DNA of 64,000 nucleotides from Haemophilus parainfluenzae (lineage in GTDB: Bacteria > Pseudomonadota > Gammaproteobacteria > Enterobacterales > Pasteurellaceae): contig NZ_LR134481.1 in assembly GCF_900638025.1 (NCBI RefSeq), positions 1 to 64,000 on the forward strand, read 5' to 3'. Below, in pieces: positions 9,316-17,073 of the stretch. Every line of letters starts with the position of its first letter. Position 1 is the first letter of the stretch. The translations under genes were made by a program, and so were the position numbers. Under the pieces are notes generated by a model that saw only the letters and a list, made by a program, of their open reading frames with translations, did no database searches and was not told where the DNA came from.

Positions 9316-10782
9316 ATGAATGTGTTAGGTTATGCACAAAAAATTGGGCAAGCCTTAATGGTACCTGTTGCTGTCTTACCAGCAGCGGCTGTACTGATGG
9401 GTATTGGTTATTGGCTTGACCCTGATGGCTGGGGCGCTAACAGTCAACTTGCTGCGTTTTTAATTAAATCTGGCGGTGCTATCATTGATAATATGGGGCT
9501 GCTTTTTGCCGTTGGCGTTGCTTTCGGTTTATCTAAGGACAAACATGGTTCTGCTGCACTTTCAGGTTTAGTGGGTTACTATGTGGTAACAACGCTACTT
9601 TCACCTGGCAGTGTTGCTCAACTACAACATATTGATGTAAGTGAAGTGCCCGCAGCCTTCGGGAAAATCAATAATCAATTTATTGGGATTTTGATCGGGG
9701 TGATTTCTGCTGAACTTTATAACCGCTTCTATCAAGTAGAATTGCCAAAAGCACTCTCCTTCTTTAGCGGAAAACGCCTTGTGCCGATTGTTGTATCTTT
9801 TGTCATGATGCTCCTCAGCTTCGTATTGCTCTACATCTGGCCATATATTTTCGGTGGTTTAGTGTCATTCGGTGAAAATATTAAAGATTTAGGCGCTGCT
9901 GGTGCTGGTCTTTATGGTTTCTTCAACCGTTTACTCATTCCTGTTGGCTTACACCATGCATTAAACTCTGTATTCTGGTTTGACGTCGCAGGTATCAATG
10001 ATATTCCAAACTTCTTAGGTGGTGCAAAATCACTTGCTGAAGGTACTGCAACAGTTGGTGTAACCGGTATGTATCAAGCCGGTTTCTTCCCTGTCATGAT
10101 GTTCGGTTTACCGGGTGCCGCATTAGCGATTTATCTCAGCGCTAAACCAAGCCAAAGAACTAAAGTGGCATCAATCATGCTTGCGGGTGCATTTGCCTCA
10201 TTCTTCACTGGTATTACCGAGCCATTAGAATTCTCTTTCATGTTTGTTGCGCCAGTGCTTTACTTCATCCATGCAGTATTAACCGGTATTTCTGTCTTTA
10301 TCGCCGCAACAATGCATTGGATCGCAGGCTTCGGTTTCAGTGCAGGTCTCGTGGATATGGTGCTTTCATCACGCAACCCATTAGCTGTTGAATGGTATAT
10401 GCTAATCGTACAAGGCTTAGTATTCTTCGTGATTTATTATGCAGTATTCCGTTTTGCTATCAAAGCGTTCAACTTAAAAACATTAGGTCGCACAGAAGAA
10501 GCAGAAGAAACTACTGCGGCACAACCAGCAGCGAACCAATCTCGTGAAGAAAGAGCGGTCAAATTTATTGATGCTTTAGGTGGTGCTGATAACTTCAAAA
10601 ATATTGATGCTTGTATCACTCGCTTACGTTTAAGCTTAGTCGATCAACACAAAATTGACGAAGAGCAGCTTAAGTCTCTTGGCGCAAAAGGTATCGTGAA
10701 AATCGGTAACGATGGCTTACAAGTGGTTCTCGGCCCTGAAGCTGAACTTGTGGCAGAAGCCATGAAACAAAAAGTGAAATAA
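9316..10782 (+). CDS. nagE: PTS N-acetylglucosamine-type EIICB permease
   Basis: This 488-residue membrane protein imports a sugar, probably N-acetylglucosamine, while phosphorylating it. Residues about 1-390 form the hydrophobic EIIC domain (with VGLHHALN and GITEPLEFSFMF); about 410-488 form the EIIB domain, with the phosphorylated Cys433 in DACITRLRL. The fused EIIA domain of E. coli NagE is absent, so phosphate would come from a separate EIIA such as Crr. AGGAG lies seven bases before the ATG. It is divergent from nanE and shares its control region. A glucose-specific relative cannot be excluded, but the adjacent nagB-nagA genes favour GlcNAc. Confidence 0.85.
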   Translation: MNVLGYAQKIGQALMVPVAVLPAAAVLMGIGYWLDPDGWGANSQLAAFLIKSGGAIIDNMGLLFAVGVAFGLSKDKHGSAALSGLVGYYVVTTLLSPGSVAQLQHIDVSEVPAAFGKINNQFIGILIGVISAELYNRFYQVELPKALSFFSGKRLVPIVVSFVMMLLSFVLLYIWPYIFGGLVSFGENIKDLGAAGAGLYGFFNRLLIPVGLHHALNSVFWFDVAGINDIPNFLGGAKSLAEGTATVGVTGMYQAGFFPVMMFGLPGAALAIYLSAKPSQRTKVASIMLAGAFASFFTGITEPLEFSFMFVAPVLYFIHAVLTGISVFIAATMHWIAGFGFSAGLVDMVLSSRNPLAVEWYMLIVQGLVFFVIYYAVFRFAIKAFNLKTLGRTEEAEETTAAQPAANQSREERAVKFIDALGGADNFKNIDACITRLRLSLVDQHKIDEEQLKSLGAKGIVKIGNDGLQVVLGPEAELVAEAMKQKVK

Positions 10783-10800
10783 CATACACCAAATGAAATG

Positions 10801-10828
10801 CCGACTCAGAAATGGGTCGGTATTTTTT
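10801..10828 (+). terminator. Rho-independent terminator after nagE
   Basis: CCGAC (10801-10805) pairs with GTCGG (10816-10820), extended by a T-G wobble, and is followed by a T-rich tail TATTTTTTT. It begins 18 bases after the nagE stop. Confidence 0.8.
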
Positions 10829-10919
10829 TGCCAAAAATAAAGTAAAAAATGACCGCACTTTAGCTGAGAATTTCTTGTTCGAAATGAGTTAAATAAAAGT
10901 TTGAAAATTGAAGATTGTT

Positions 10920-11130
10920 TTGAGGGGTGGTGGAACTAAGCAGAATTGGTCTTAACAGCAAGTGGCTTACTGTATCGCATCCCTGCGGGATTTCTACCTA
11001 GTCCACCATAGATTTATAGCATCTCTGGGGTACCAGTTTGCGATATAAAATTAAAAGATTAAGTATCTTTTAAAAGCCACTTATTACATTCAGGAGACCA
11101 ATCCTGACTTCCAAACAAACCACATTGGAA
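10920..11130. other. Nested inverted-repeat region, possible structured RNA
   Basis: Complementary segments nest inside each other: CAG/CTG (10941-10943 with 11104-11106), ATTGGTCT/AGACCAAT (10945-10952 with 11095-11102), AAGTGGCTT/AAGCCACTT (10960-10968 with 11074-11082) and TATCGCA/TGCGATA (10973-10979 with 11039-11045). Three local hairpins lie in the loops: ATCCCTGCGGGAT (10979-10991), CTGG/CCAG (11025-11036) and AAAAGAT/ATCTTTT (11053-11071). This could be a non-coding RNA or an inverted duplication of a decayed gene. No known RNA family was recognised. Confidence 0.45.
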
Positions 11131-11236
11131 GGCAGTGTTATGATAGAAGTCTTCTGCAATTTTGTCAATTAGGATATTGCACTAAAAGAAGTATTTTTTC
11201 ACTTTTCGTATAAAAATTATCAAAAGATACTTCATC
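11059..11236 (-). pseudogene. Decayed 3' end of an unidentified gene
   Basis: On the minus strand a 41-codon open stretch (11181 down to 11059) reads like protein, including HNTAFQCGLFGSQDWSPE and NKWLLKDT, but has no start codon. The frame just upstream, to 11236, reads another protein-like 23 residues including SFDNFYTKSEKILLLVQYP and stops in the overlap, as if one base were gained or lost near 11165-11185. It lies downstream of the crp terminator. The family is not recognised, and the stretch overlaps the inverted repeats, so it may be chance. Confidence 0.3.
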
Positions 11237-11252
11237 TTAATGCAACAGAAAT

Positions 11253-11284
11253 AAAATAACCGTCTAATTAAAGACGGTTATTTT
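11253..11284 (-). terminator. Terminator of crp
   Basis: A 13-bp perfect stem (11253-11265 with 11272-11284; core ACCGTCT/AGACGGT) has a 6-base loop. The arms are A-rich on one side and T-rich on the other, so it can act in either direction. It lies immediately after the crp stop. Confidence 0.85.
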
Positions 11285-11286
11285 GA

Positions 11287-11955
11287 CTACCGAGTACCAT
11301 AAACTACAATGGTTTTTCCATGCGCATGAATAAGATTTTGATCTTCCAACATCTTGATTATGCGTCCTACGGTTTCACGAGAACAGCCCACCATTTGACC
11401 AATTTCCTGACGTGTAATTTTGATCTGCATACCATCTGGATGAGTCATCGCTTCTGGCTGTTTTGCCAAGTGCATAAGCGCCTGAGCAATACGCCCTGCC
11501 ACATCTAAAAAGGCCAAGTTAGTGACTTGTCGGGATGTATTCTGCAAACGTTTTGCTAACTGAGAGGTAAGGAACATTAAAATCTCGGGATTAATTTGAA
11601 TCAGCTGACGATATTTTTTATAGGAAATTTCCGCAATTTCACAAGGGGTTTTGGTTTTTACCCAAGCAGAACGTTTCGACCCCTCATCAAATAAACCCGC
11701 TTCACCAAAAAATTGTCCAGCCCCCAAATAAGATAAAATCATTTCTTTGCCTTCGTCATCTTTTGATGAAACCATTACTGTTCCTTTAATTAAGAAATAC
11801 AGAATATTGGCATCCTCCCCAGCATGAATTAAAGTCGATTTTGCAGGATATTTATGTAAATGGCAATGTGTTAGGAACCAATCAAGCGCAGGATCGCGTT
11901 GCGGTTCATCATCCTGAGGCTTTTGTTCTTCAAGTAATTCTACATCTTCTGACAT
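11287..11955 (-). CDS. crp: cAMP receptor protein (catabolite activator)
   Basis: CRP is the cAMP-dependent global activator; in Haemophilus it also drives competence with Sxy. The 222-residue product has the cyclic-nucleotide domain (about 25-140, with [20 protein letters not shown] as the cAMP pocket), a dimerisation helix, and a C-terminal helix-turn-helix [19 protein letters not shown] near residues 181-199. Its likely targets in this window are CRP-S sites before radC and pilA and the CRP-like site in the nan/nagE gap. yheU lies 16 bases upstream on the same strand. Confidence 0.97.
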   Translation of the reverse strand: MSEDVELLEEQKPQDDEPQRDPALDWFLTHCHLHKYPAKSTLIHAGEDANILYFLIKGTVMVSSKDDEGKEMILSYLGAGQFFGEAGLFDEGSKRSAWVKTKTPCEIAEISYKKYRQLIQINPEILMFLTSQLAKRLQNTSRQVTNLAFLDVAGRIAQALMHLAKQPEAMTHPDGMQIKITRQEIGQMVGCSRETVGRIIKMLEDQNLIHAHGKTIVVYGTR

Positions 11956-11971
11956 ATAAGCTCCTATTGAT

Positions 11972-12190
11972 TTATTTCAGAAATTCCATTTTATCTTTTA
12001 TATCAATGGATTCATGTAATTCTGACCAAACAATCACTGCACTTCCATTGTGAATTTTGTTTAGTAGGTGTTGTTTTTTTTGTTCTAAAGAAAATTCGTG
12101 CGAACCATAATCAGTACCTTCTCTAAGCACCACACTTTCCACAATATTTTCTAAGGTTTCTGTTGGCAATTCTTGCCACGGAATAATCAT
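11972..12190 (-). CDS. yheU: YheU family protein (UPF0270)
   Basis: A small 72-residue protein of unknown function, recognised by its start [13 protein letters not shown] and the motif [12 protein letters not shown], which match the YheU family found next to crp in enterics and Pasteurellaceae. The frame extends seven codons upstream to a TTG, but homologues begin at MIIPW, so the ATG at 12190 is chosen. It sits between slmA and crp with short gaps and is probably in their transcript. Confidence 0.85.
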   Translation of the reverse strand: MIIPWQELPTETLENIVESVVLREGTDYGSHEFSLEQKKQHLLNKIHNGSAVIVWSELHESIDIKDKMEFLK

Positions 12191-12211
12191 ATATTTATCA
12201 ACTAAAGTCAA

Positions 12212-12865
12212 TTAAGCAAAAAGCGGTTCAAGAAAACGCCATTGCTGTTCAAAACTTTGATTGGCGCCTAAACGGAAGTTCGTGCGGACATAACGCATAA
12301 ACTGCCCTTCACAAACCGTTACTAAATGCGCAGCAATGACTCGTTCATCGACATTAAAGCTACGACCTTCACGTAATTTTCGCATTTGTAGAATATTCAC
12401 CAATTGCATTTCAAGACGATCGAAAAATTGCGCAACACGAGCCTGTAAAAGAGGCGCTTCAAACATCAAGGCATGCCCTGTCAAAATACGGGTTAAACCT
12501 GGGTTTTTACGCGCAAAGTCAAGGATCATTTGCATAATATCACGCACTCGATTCATCGTATTGGTTTCATGACGCATTGATGTAGTGATACGGCTAAACA
12601 AATTCGCTTCAATATTATCGATCAATGCTTCAAACATTTTTGTTTTGCTTGGGAAATATCGGTAAAGTGCCGCTTCTGACACTCCTACTTCTTCCGCTAA
12701 ACGCGCAGTCGTCATTCGCTCCATTCCGCGTTCAGAATGCAGCATATGCGTTAGCACCGTCAACACCTGTTGACGACGTTCTTTTACTGTACGTTTTTCG
12801 ATTTTTGGCGGTTTGATTTCCGCTGCTACCTCATCTACTTCTACAAGAGATAATTGTTCTACCAT
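12212..12865 (-). CDS. slmA: Nucleoid occlusion factor SlmA
   Basis: SlmA is a TetR-fold protein that binds chromosomal sites and blocks FtsZ ring assembly over the nucleoid. The 217-residue product has a TetR-type helix-turn-helix (about residues 45-75, [20 protein letters not shown]) and an all-helical C-terminal domain. It lies just downstream of dut (3 bases after the dut stop), as in related genomes (dut-slmA). Confidence 0.94.
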   Translation of the reverse strand: MVEQLSLVEVDEVAAEIKPPKIEKRTVKERRQQVLTVLTHMLHSERGMERMTTARLAEEVGVSEAALYRYFPSKTKMFEALIDNIEANLFSRITTSMRHETNTMNRVRDIMQMILDFARKNPGLTRILTGHALMFEAPLLQARVAQFFDRLEMQLVNILQMRKLREGRSFNVDERVIAAHLVTVCEGQFMRYVRTNFRLGANQSFEQQWRFLEPLFA

Positions 12866-12868
12866 AGT

Positions 12869-13324
12869 TTATTTTTTACCTGAATGACCAAAACCGCCTT
12901 CACCACGCTCAGTTTCGGTAAATTCGCTGACAATATTGAATTCTGCTTGAACAACCGGCACAAAGACTAATTGTGCAATACGGTCACCAACTTCAATTTT
13001 GAATGGTTCCTGACCACGATTCCATACTGACACCATAAGTGGGCCTTGATAATCTGAATCAATTAAGCCCACTAAGTTACCTAATACGATACCGTGTTTA
13101 TGACCTAAACCCGAACGAGGCAGAATCACGGCTGCAAGGTTCGGATCGGCAATATAAATTGAAAGGCCTGTTGGAATAAGTTTGGTTTCGCCTGGTTGAA
13201 TTTCAATGCCCTCTTCAAGCAATGCTCGCAAATCCAAACCAGCTGAACCTTCGGTTGCATAGGTTGGTAAAGGAAATTCGTTGCCAATACGCCTATCTAA
13301 AATTTTTACATCAATTTTTTTCAT
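12869..13324 (-). CDS. dut: Deoxyuridine 5'-triphosphate nucleotidohydrolase (dUTPase)
   Basis: Dut hydrolyses dUTP to dUMP, keeping uracil out of DNA and supplying thymidylate synthesis. The 151-residue protein has the five dUTPase motifs, including [37 protein letters not shown] and the C-terminal [11 protein letters not shown] arm. It is the trimeric type. An uptake core (13360-13368) lies between it and coaBC. Confidence 0.97.
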   Translation of the reverse strand: MKKIDVKILDRRIGNEFPLPTYATEGSAGLDLRALLEEGIEIQPGETKLIPTGLSIYIADPNLAAVILPRSGLGHKHGIVLGNLVGLIDSDYQGPLMVSVWNRGQEPFKIEVGDRIAQLVFVPVVQAEFNIVSEFTETERGEGGFGHSGKK

Positions 13325-13397
13325 GCCTATTTATCCTTTAAAAGAAATCTGTCATACAAAAGTGCGGTCACAAAATCCAACGAATTTTGAACGTATT

Positions 13398-14600
13398 TTA
13401 TTTGTGATAATGCTCAACAATTTCAGTGACCAACACGTCTGCCAATTTATTTTTATCAGCTAACGGCAACGCTTTTTCGCCTGTTTTCCAAAAGATCTGC
13501 AAAGCATTTTGCTCTTGTCCGAATACTTGCCCACCCGATACATCATTGGCACAAATCATATTTAAATTTTTGCGTTGAAGTTTGCTCTTCGCATATTCAG
13601 CGACATTTTGCGTTTCAGCTGCAAAGCCCACTACAAATGGACGATCTTTTTCTAAACTTGCCACACTGGCGATAATGTCTGGATTTTTCACCAATTTAAG
13701 AGAAAACTCATCGTTATCATTGGTTTTCTTAATTTTTTGATCAGCAACTTCCGCTACTCGATAATCTGCTACCGCAGCACAGCCAATAAAGATACGATTT
13801 TTGACCGCACTTTCAAGGGAGGCTTGCCACATTTCATGGGCGGTTGTCACATCAATACGATGAACATTTTTCGGTGTAGCCAAATTAACAGGCCCCGCAA
13901 TTAAGGTGACATTTGCCCCACGTTTTGCAAAAGCCTCAGCAATTGCAAAACCCATTTTGCCTGAGCTGTGGTTAGAAATATAACGAACAGGATCGATAGC
14001 TTCACGCGTCGGGCCTGCCGTAATAGTGACACTTAAATCAGCTAAATCCTGCTGAACAGCAAAAAGTGATTGAAGCGACTCAAAAATTTCAGCAGGTTCA
14101 GACATTCTACCCGCTCCCACATCACCGCAAGCCTGAAAGCCACTATTTGGCCCAACAAAATGAATGCCTCGCGCAGAAAGAGCGGTCAAATTTTGTTGTG
14201 TAATTGCCTGTCGGTACATCTGTTGATTCATAGCCGGTGCGAGCAAAATAGGTGCACTTGTCGCAAGACAAATCGTGCTAAGTAAATCATTTGCCATTCC
14301 AACGGTTAAACGCGCAATAAAATCGGCACTAGCTGGCGCAATTACAATCGCATCAGCCCATTTGGCCAGCTCAATATGCCCCATGGCTAATTCAGCTTGA
14401 GGATCAAGTAAAGATTGAGAAACCGCATTGCCAGAAATGGCTTGTAGCGTTAAAGGTGTGACAAATTCAGCGGCAGCGGGTGTTAAAGTCACTCGAACTT
14501 CTACGTTAGATTTGCGTAATAAACGAATAAACTCAATGGTTTTATAGGCGGCGATGCCTCCTGTAATTCCGATAACAATACGCTTTCCGCTCAAGCTCAT
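13398..14600 (-). CDS. coaBC: Bifunctional phosphopantothenoylcysteine decarboxylase / phosphopantothenate-cysteine ligase
   Basis: CoaBC catalyses two consecutive steps of coenzyme A synthesis. The 400-residue product has an N-terminal flavoprotein decarboxylase domain (about 1-185; [10 protein letters not shown], the PAMN motif in [11 protein letters not shown], and the substrate flap with GFQACGDVG) and a C-terminal CTP-dependent ligase domain (from about 188; [18 protein letters not shown]). GGAG precedes the ATG. It is divergent from radC; the gap holds the radC CRP-S site. Confidence 0.96.
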   Translation of the reverse strand: MSLSGKRIVIGITGGIAAYKTIEFIRLLRKSNVEVRVTLTPAAAEFVTPLTLQAISGNAVSQSLLDPQAELAMGHIELAKWADAIVIAPASADFIARLTVGMANDLLSTICLATSAPILLAPAMNQQMYRQAITQQNLTALSARGIHFVGPNSGFQACGDVGAGRMSEPAEIFESLQSLFAVQQDLADLSVTITAGPTREAIDPVRYISNHSSGKMGFAIAEAFAKRGANVTLIAGPVNLATPKNVHRIDVTTAHEMWQASLESAVKNRIFIGCAAVADYRVAEVADQKIKKTNDNDEFSLKLVKNPDIIASVASLEKDRPFVVGFAAETQNVAEYAKSKLQRKNLNMICANDVSGGQVFGQEQNALQIFWKTGEKALPLADKNKLADVLVTEIVEHYHK

Positions 14601-14707
14601 TTGCTACTCCGCTACGACTTAATAGAATGGATATGTTTTTGTGTGTTAGTACTTAACAACTTAAGGTCGCCTATTTTACTTCAAATTTCGCCAATAAAAA
14701 ATTTTAT

Positions 14708-14729
14708 TTTTGCGATCTCGATTTCAAAA
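14708..14729 (+). promoter_or_regulatory. CRP-S (competence-type CRP) site upstream of radC
   Basis: The 22-base element has TTTTGCGA at its left end, a central TCTCGA, and TTTCAAAA at its right end. This matches the H. influenzae CRP-S consensus (TGCGA in place of TGTGA), which needs both CRP and Sxy. radC is a known member of the competence regulon there. It is centred about 84 bases before the preferred radC start. Confidence 0.75.
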
Positions 14730-14802
14730 ATAAAACTGACTTCTCGCTAAGATTGAAAACATCATGAAAATTGACCGCACTTTTTTCTTTTCATTAATTA
14801 AT

Positions 14803-15468
14803 ATGCAGACAAACTCTCCTTTAATGCCTCGTGAAAAATTATTGGAATACGGCGTTGAGGCCCTAGAAGATCACGAATTACTTGCTATTTTTCTACGAAC
14901 AGGGATTAAAGGTTGCCCTGTCATGGCATTATCACATAACGTGCTACAACATTTTGGCTCTCTTCGAGCCTTATTAAGTGCAGATAAAGAAGCCTTTTGC
15001 AAAGTAAAAGGATTAGGCATTACGCAATTTGTTCAACTGCAAGCCACCACCGAAATGACAAAGCGTTATCTGAAGCAAGAATTACTGATAGAGCATGTAT
15101 TTAGCGACACATCTACAGTAAAGCTTTATCTTCAAGCAGAGCTTCACCACGAAGAACGTGAAATTTTTATGGTGTTATTTTTAGATAATCAACATCGTTT
15201 GATTAAAAAAGAGCGGTTATTTTTAGGCACAATTAATGTAACGAATGTTTATCCTCGTGAAATCATCAAAGAAAGTCTTTACTGCAATGCAGCTGCCTTA
15301 ATTTTAGCCCACAATCATCCTTCTGGTATCGCAGAACCCAGTTATTCCGACAAACTGATTACACAAAAAATTATCGAAGCCGCCGAGTTAATAGATATTC
15401 GTATTTTGGACCATTTTATTGTCGGCAAAGGGACTTGTTATTCTTTTGCAGAACATAATCTGTTATAG
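14803..15468 (+). CDS. radC: RadC family JAB/MPN domain protein
   Basis: RadC proteins (DUF2466/UPF0758) have an N-terminal helix-hairpin-helix region and a C-terminal JAB1/MPN metalloprotease-like domain. The metal-binding motif AHNHPSG with PSYSDK and the C-terminal DHFIVG are visible. The biochemical role is unknown, although the gene is competence-induced in H. influenzae. The start at 14803 gives 221 residues beginning close to MPREKLLEYG, as in homologues. An ATG at 14764 is also in frame, but its first codons read through an uptake core. Confidence 0.9.
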   Translation: MQTNSPLMPREKLLEYGVEALEDHELLAIFLRTGIKGCPVMALSHNVLQHFGSLRALLSADKEAFCKVKGLGITQFVQLQATTEMTKRYLKQELLIEHVFSDTSTVKLYLQAELHHEEREIFMVLFLDNQHRLIKKERLFLGTINVTNVYPREIIKESLYCNAAALILAHNHPSGIAEPSYSDKLITQKIIEAAELIDIRILDHFIVGKGTCYSFAEHNLL

Positions 15469-15534
15469 TTTTAGGGAATTTGATGATTTTTTATCATTTA
15501 TTTCTATTTAAAGACGGAAAAATCGCTTTTAGAC

Positions 15535-15563
15535 TTGAGAAATAAAAATAAAGTCAGTATAAT
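15535..15563 (+). promoter_or_regulatory. Sigma-70 promoter of rpmB-rpmG
   Basis: TTGAGA (15535-15540) and a perfect TATAAT (15558-15563) are separated by 17 bases, the optimal spacing. Transcription would begin near 15570, leaving a leader of about 115 bases before rpmB. Confidence 0.85.
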
Positions 15564-15585
15564 TTGCGACCTTTAATATAGTAAG

Positions 15586-15663
15586 TGGGTCGGATACTGC
15601 GACCTGACGAGGAAGCAAGCTTAGTTTTAAGCTTTATTATCCGAACCATAAGCTCGAGCTTAT
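15586..15663 (+). promoter_or_regulatory. Structured leader of rpmB-rpmG
   Basis: Between the promoter and rpmB lie an outer stem (TCGGATA 15590-15596 with TATCCGA 15638-15644), an inner hairpin AAGCTTA/TAAGCTT (15617-15623 with 15628-15634) and a perfect 16-bp palindrome ATAAGCTCGAGCTTAT (15648-15663) ending 10 bases before the ribosome binding site. This resembles an autoregulatory ribosomal-protein leader, but no known family is recognised. Confidence 0.55.
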
Positions 15664-15685
15664 ATTTAAATTATTGGAGATTATT

Positions 15686-15922
15686 ATGTCTAGAGTTTGT
15701 CAAGTAACAGGCAAGCGTCCAGCTGTGGGTAACAACCGCTCACACGCAATGAATGCGACACGTCGTCGTTTTCTTCCAAACCTTCACACTCACCGTTTCT
15801 GGGTTGAAAGTGAAAACCGTTTCGTAACCTTACGTTTAACGGCGAAAGGTATGCGTATTATTGATAAAAAAGGCATTGATGCAGTGTTAGCTGAAATCCG
15901 TGCTCGTGGCGAAAAAATCTAA
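15686..15922 (+). CDS. rpmB: 50S ribosomal protein L28
   Basis: L28 is a component of the large ribosomal subunit. The 78-residue basic protein begins [12 protein letters not shown] and contains [19 protein letters not shown], which are diagnostic. The ATG at 15686 is used because TTGGAG precedes it and homologues start at MSRVC. rpmG follows 11 bases later, the usual rpmB-rpmG pair. Confidence 0.98.
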   Translation: MSRVCQVTGKRPAVGNNRSHAMNATRRRFLPNLHTHRFWVESENRFVTLRLTAKGMRIIDKKGIDAVLAEIRARGEKI

Positions 15923-15933
15923 GGAGCTAAAAC

Positions 15934-16104
15934 ATGGCAGCTAAAGGCGCTCGTGAGAAAATCCGTTTAGTTTCTACTGCAGAGACCGGTCACTTCTACA
16001 CAACTGATAAAAACAAACGTAATATGCCTGAAAAAATGGAAATCAAAAAATTTGATCCAGTAGTGCGTAAACACGTTATCTATAAAGAAGCAAAAATCAA
16101 ATAA
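15934..16104 (+). CDS. rpmG: 50S ribosomal protein L33
   Basis: L33 is a small ribosomal protein of 56 residues here, starting [20 protein letters not shown] and ending KEAKIK. An AAGGAG site precedes the ATG. There are no zinc-binding CXXC pairs, so it is the zinc-free form of L33. A terminator follows within 20 bases. Confidence 0.97.
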
Positions 16105-16120
16105 TTTTGCTGATTTGAAA

Positions 16121-16147
16121 AAAGCCCGACATTGTTCGGGTTTTTTT
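16121..16147 (+). terminator. Terminator of rpmB-rpmG
   Basis: The stem CCCGA (16125-16129) with TCGGG (16136-16140) is extended by flanking A/T pairs and is followed by seven T. It lies 20 bases after rpmG and before mutM. Confidence 0.9.
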
Positions 16148-16176
16148 ATACCACAAATTCATTATCGAGATTATCT

Positions 16177-16992
16177 ATGCCTGAACTTCCTGAAGTTGAA
16201 ACAGCCCTGCGTGGTGTCAGCCCCTATTTGAAAGGTTTTATTATTGAAAAAATTGTAGTGCGCCAACCTCAATTACGCTGGGTGGTTTCTCCTGAATTAA
16301 CAACGCTTAAAAACGTCAAAATTTTAGATACCTCTCGTCGTGCGAAATATCTCATTATTCATACTGAAAAAGGTTATATCATTGGTCATTTAGGCATGTC
16401 TGGCTCTGTTCGAATCGTGCCGCACAATAGCCCTATTGATAAACACGATCACCTTGATATTGTAATGAATAATGGCAAATTACTGCGTTATAACGACCCG
16501 AGACGCTTCGGTGCATGGTTATGGACGGAAAGCTTAGATGACTTTCATCTTTTCCTAAAACTTGGTCCTGAACCACTTTCTGATGAATTTAATGCGGAAT
16601 ACCTTTTTAAAAAATCACGCAAGAAATCGACCGCACTTAAAACTTTTTTAATGGATAATGCTATCGTCGTGGGCGTAGGAAATATTTATGCCAATGAAAC
16701 GCTCTTTTTATGTGGTTTGCACCCAATGAAACTAGCCGAAAACCTCACGCGAAAACAATGCGTCTTAATCGTTGAAACGATTAAAAACATATTAGCGAAA
16801 GCCATTATACAAGGTGGTACAACATTAAAAGATTTCTTACACCCCGATGGTCGTCCAGGTTATTTTGCGCAGGAATTGTTAGTTTATGGAAACAAAGGTA
16901 AACCTTGTCCTAAATGCGGCACTAAGATTGAAAGTATGATTATTGGGCAACGCAATAGCTTTTATTGCCCTCATTGTCAGAAAAAGAAATAG
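16177..16992 (+). CDS. mutM: Formamidopyrimidine-DNA glycosylase (Fpg/MutM)
   Basis: MutM excises oxidised purines such as 8-oxoguanine and cleaves the abasic site. The 271-residue protein begins MPELPEVET, where the Pro after Met is the catalytic nucleophile, and ends in a zinc finger with CPKCG and CPHC. The central [12 protein letters not shown] helix-two-turn-helix motif is present. The ATG at 16177 is fixed by the catalytic Pro2-Glu3. An uptake core occurs inside the gene (16630-16638). Confidence 0.97.
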   Translation: MPELPEVETALRGVSPYLKGFIIEKIVVRQPQLRWVVSPELTTLKNVKILDTSRRAKYLIIHTEKGYIIGHLGMSGSVRIVPHNSPIDKHDHLDIVMNNGKLLRYNDPRRFGAWLWTESLDDFHLFLKLGPEPLSDEFNAEYLFKKSRKKSTALKTFLMDNAIVVGVGNIYANETLFLCGLHPMKLAENLTRKQCVLIVETIKNILAKAIIQGGTTLKDFLHPDGRPGYFAQELLVYGNKGKPCPKCGTKIESMIIGQRNSFYCPHCQKKK

Positions 16993-17032
16993 CTGTATAA
17001 AACTATATTTTTATGGCATAAATTAAATACTA

Positions 17033-17059
17033 AAAAGGCATGGAATCCATGCCTTCTAT
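17033..17059. terminator. Bidirectional terminator between mutM and the adhesin gene
   Basis: AAGGCATGGA (17035-17044) pairs with TCCATGCCTT (17046-17055); the tip must open to form a small loop. A-rich sequence on the left and T-rich sequence on the right suit termination of both convergent genes. Confidence 0.75.
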
Positions 17060-17073
17060 TATTTTTACATCAA

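Noticed and set aside
11091..11106. CAGGAGACC resembling the B12 box of a cobalamin riboswitch
   Set aside because: The rest of the riboswitch core (AGGGAA, GCCACTG and GGGAAGG blocks in order) is missing, and no cobalamin gene follows.
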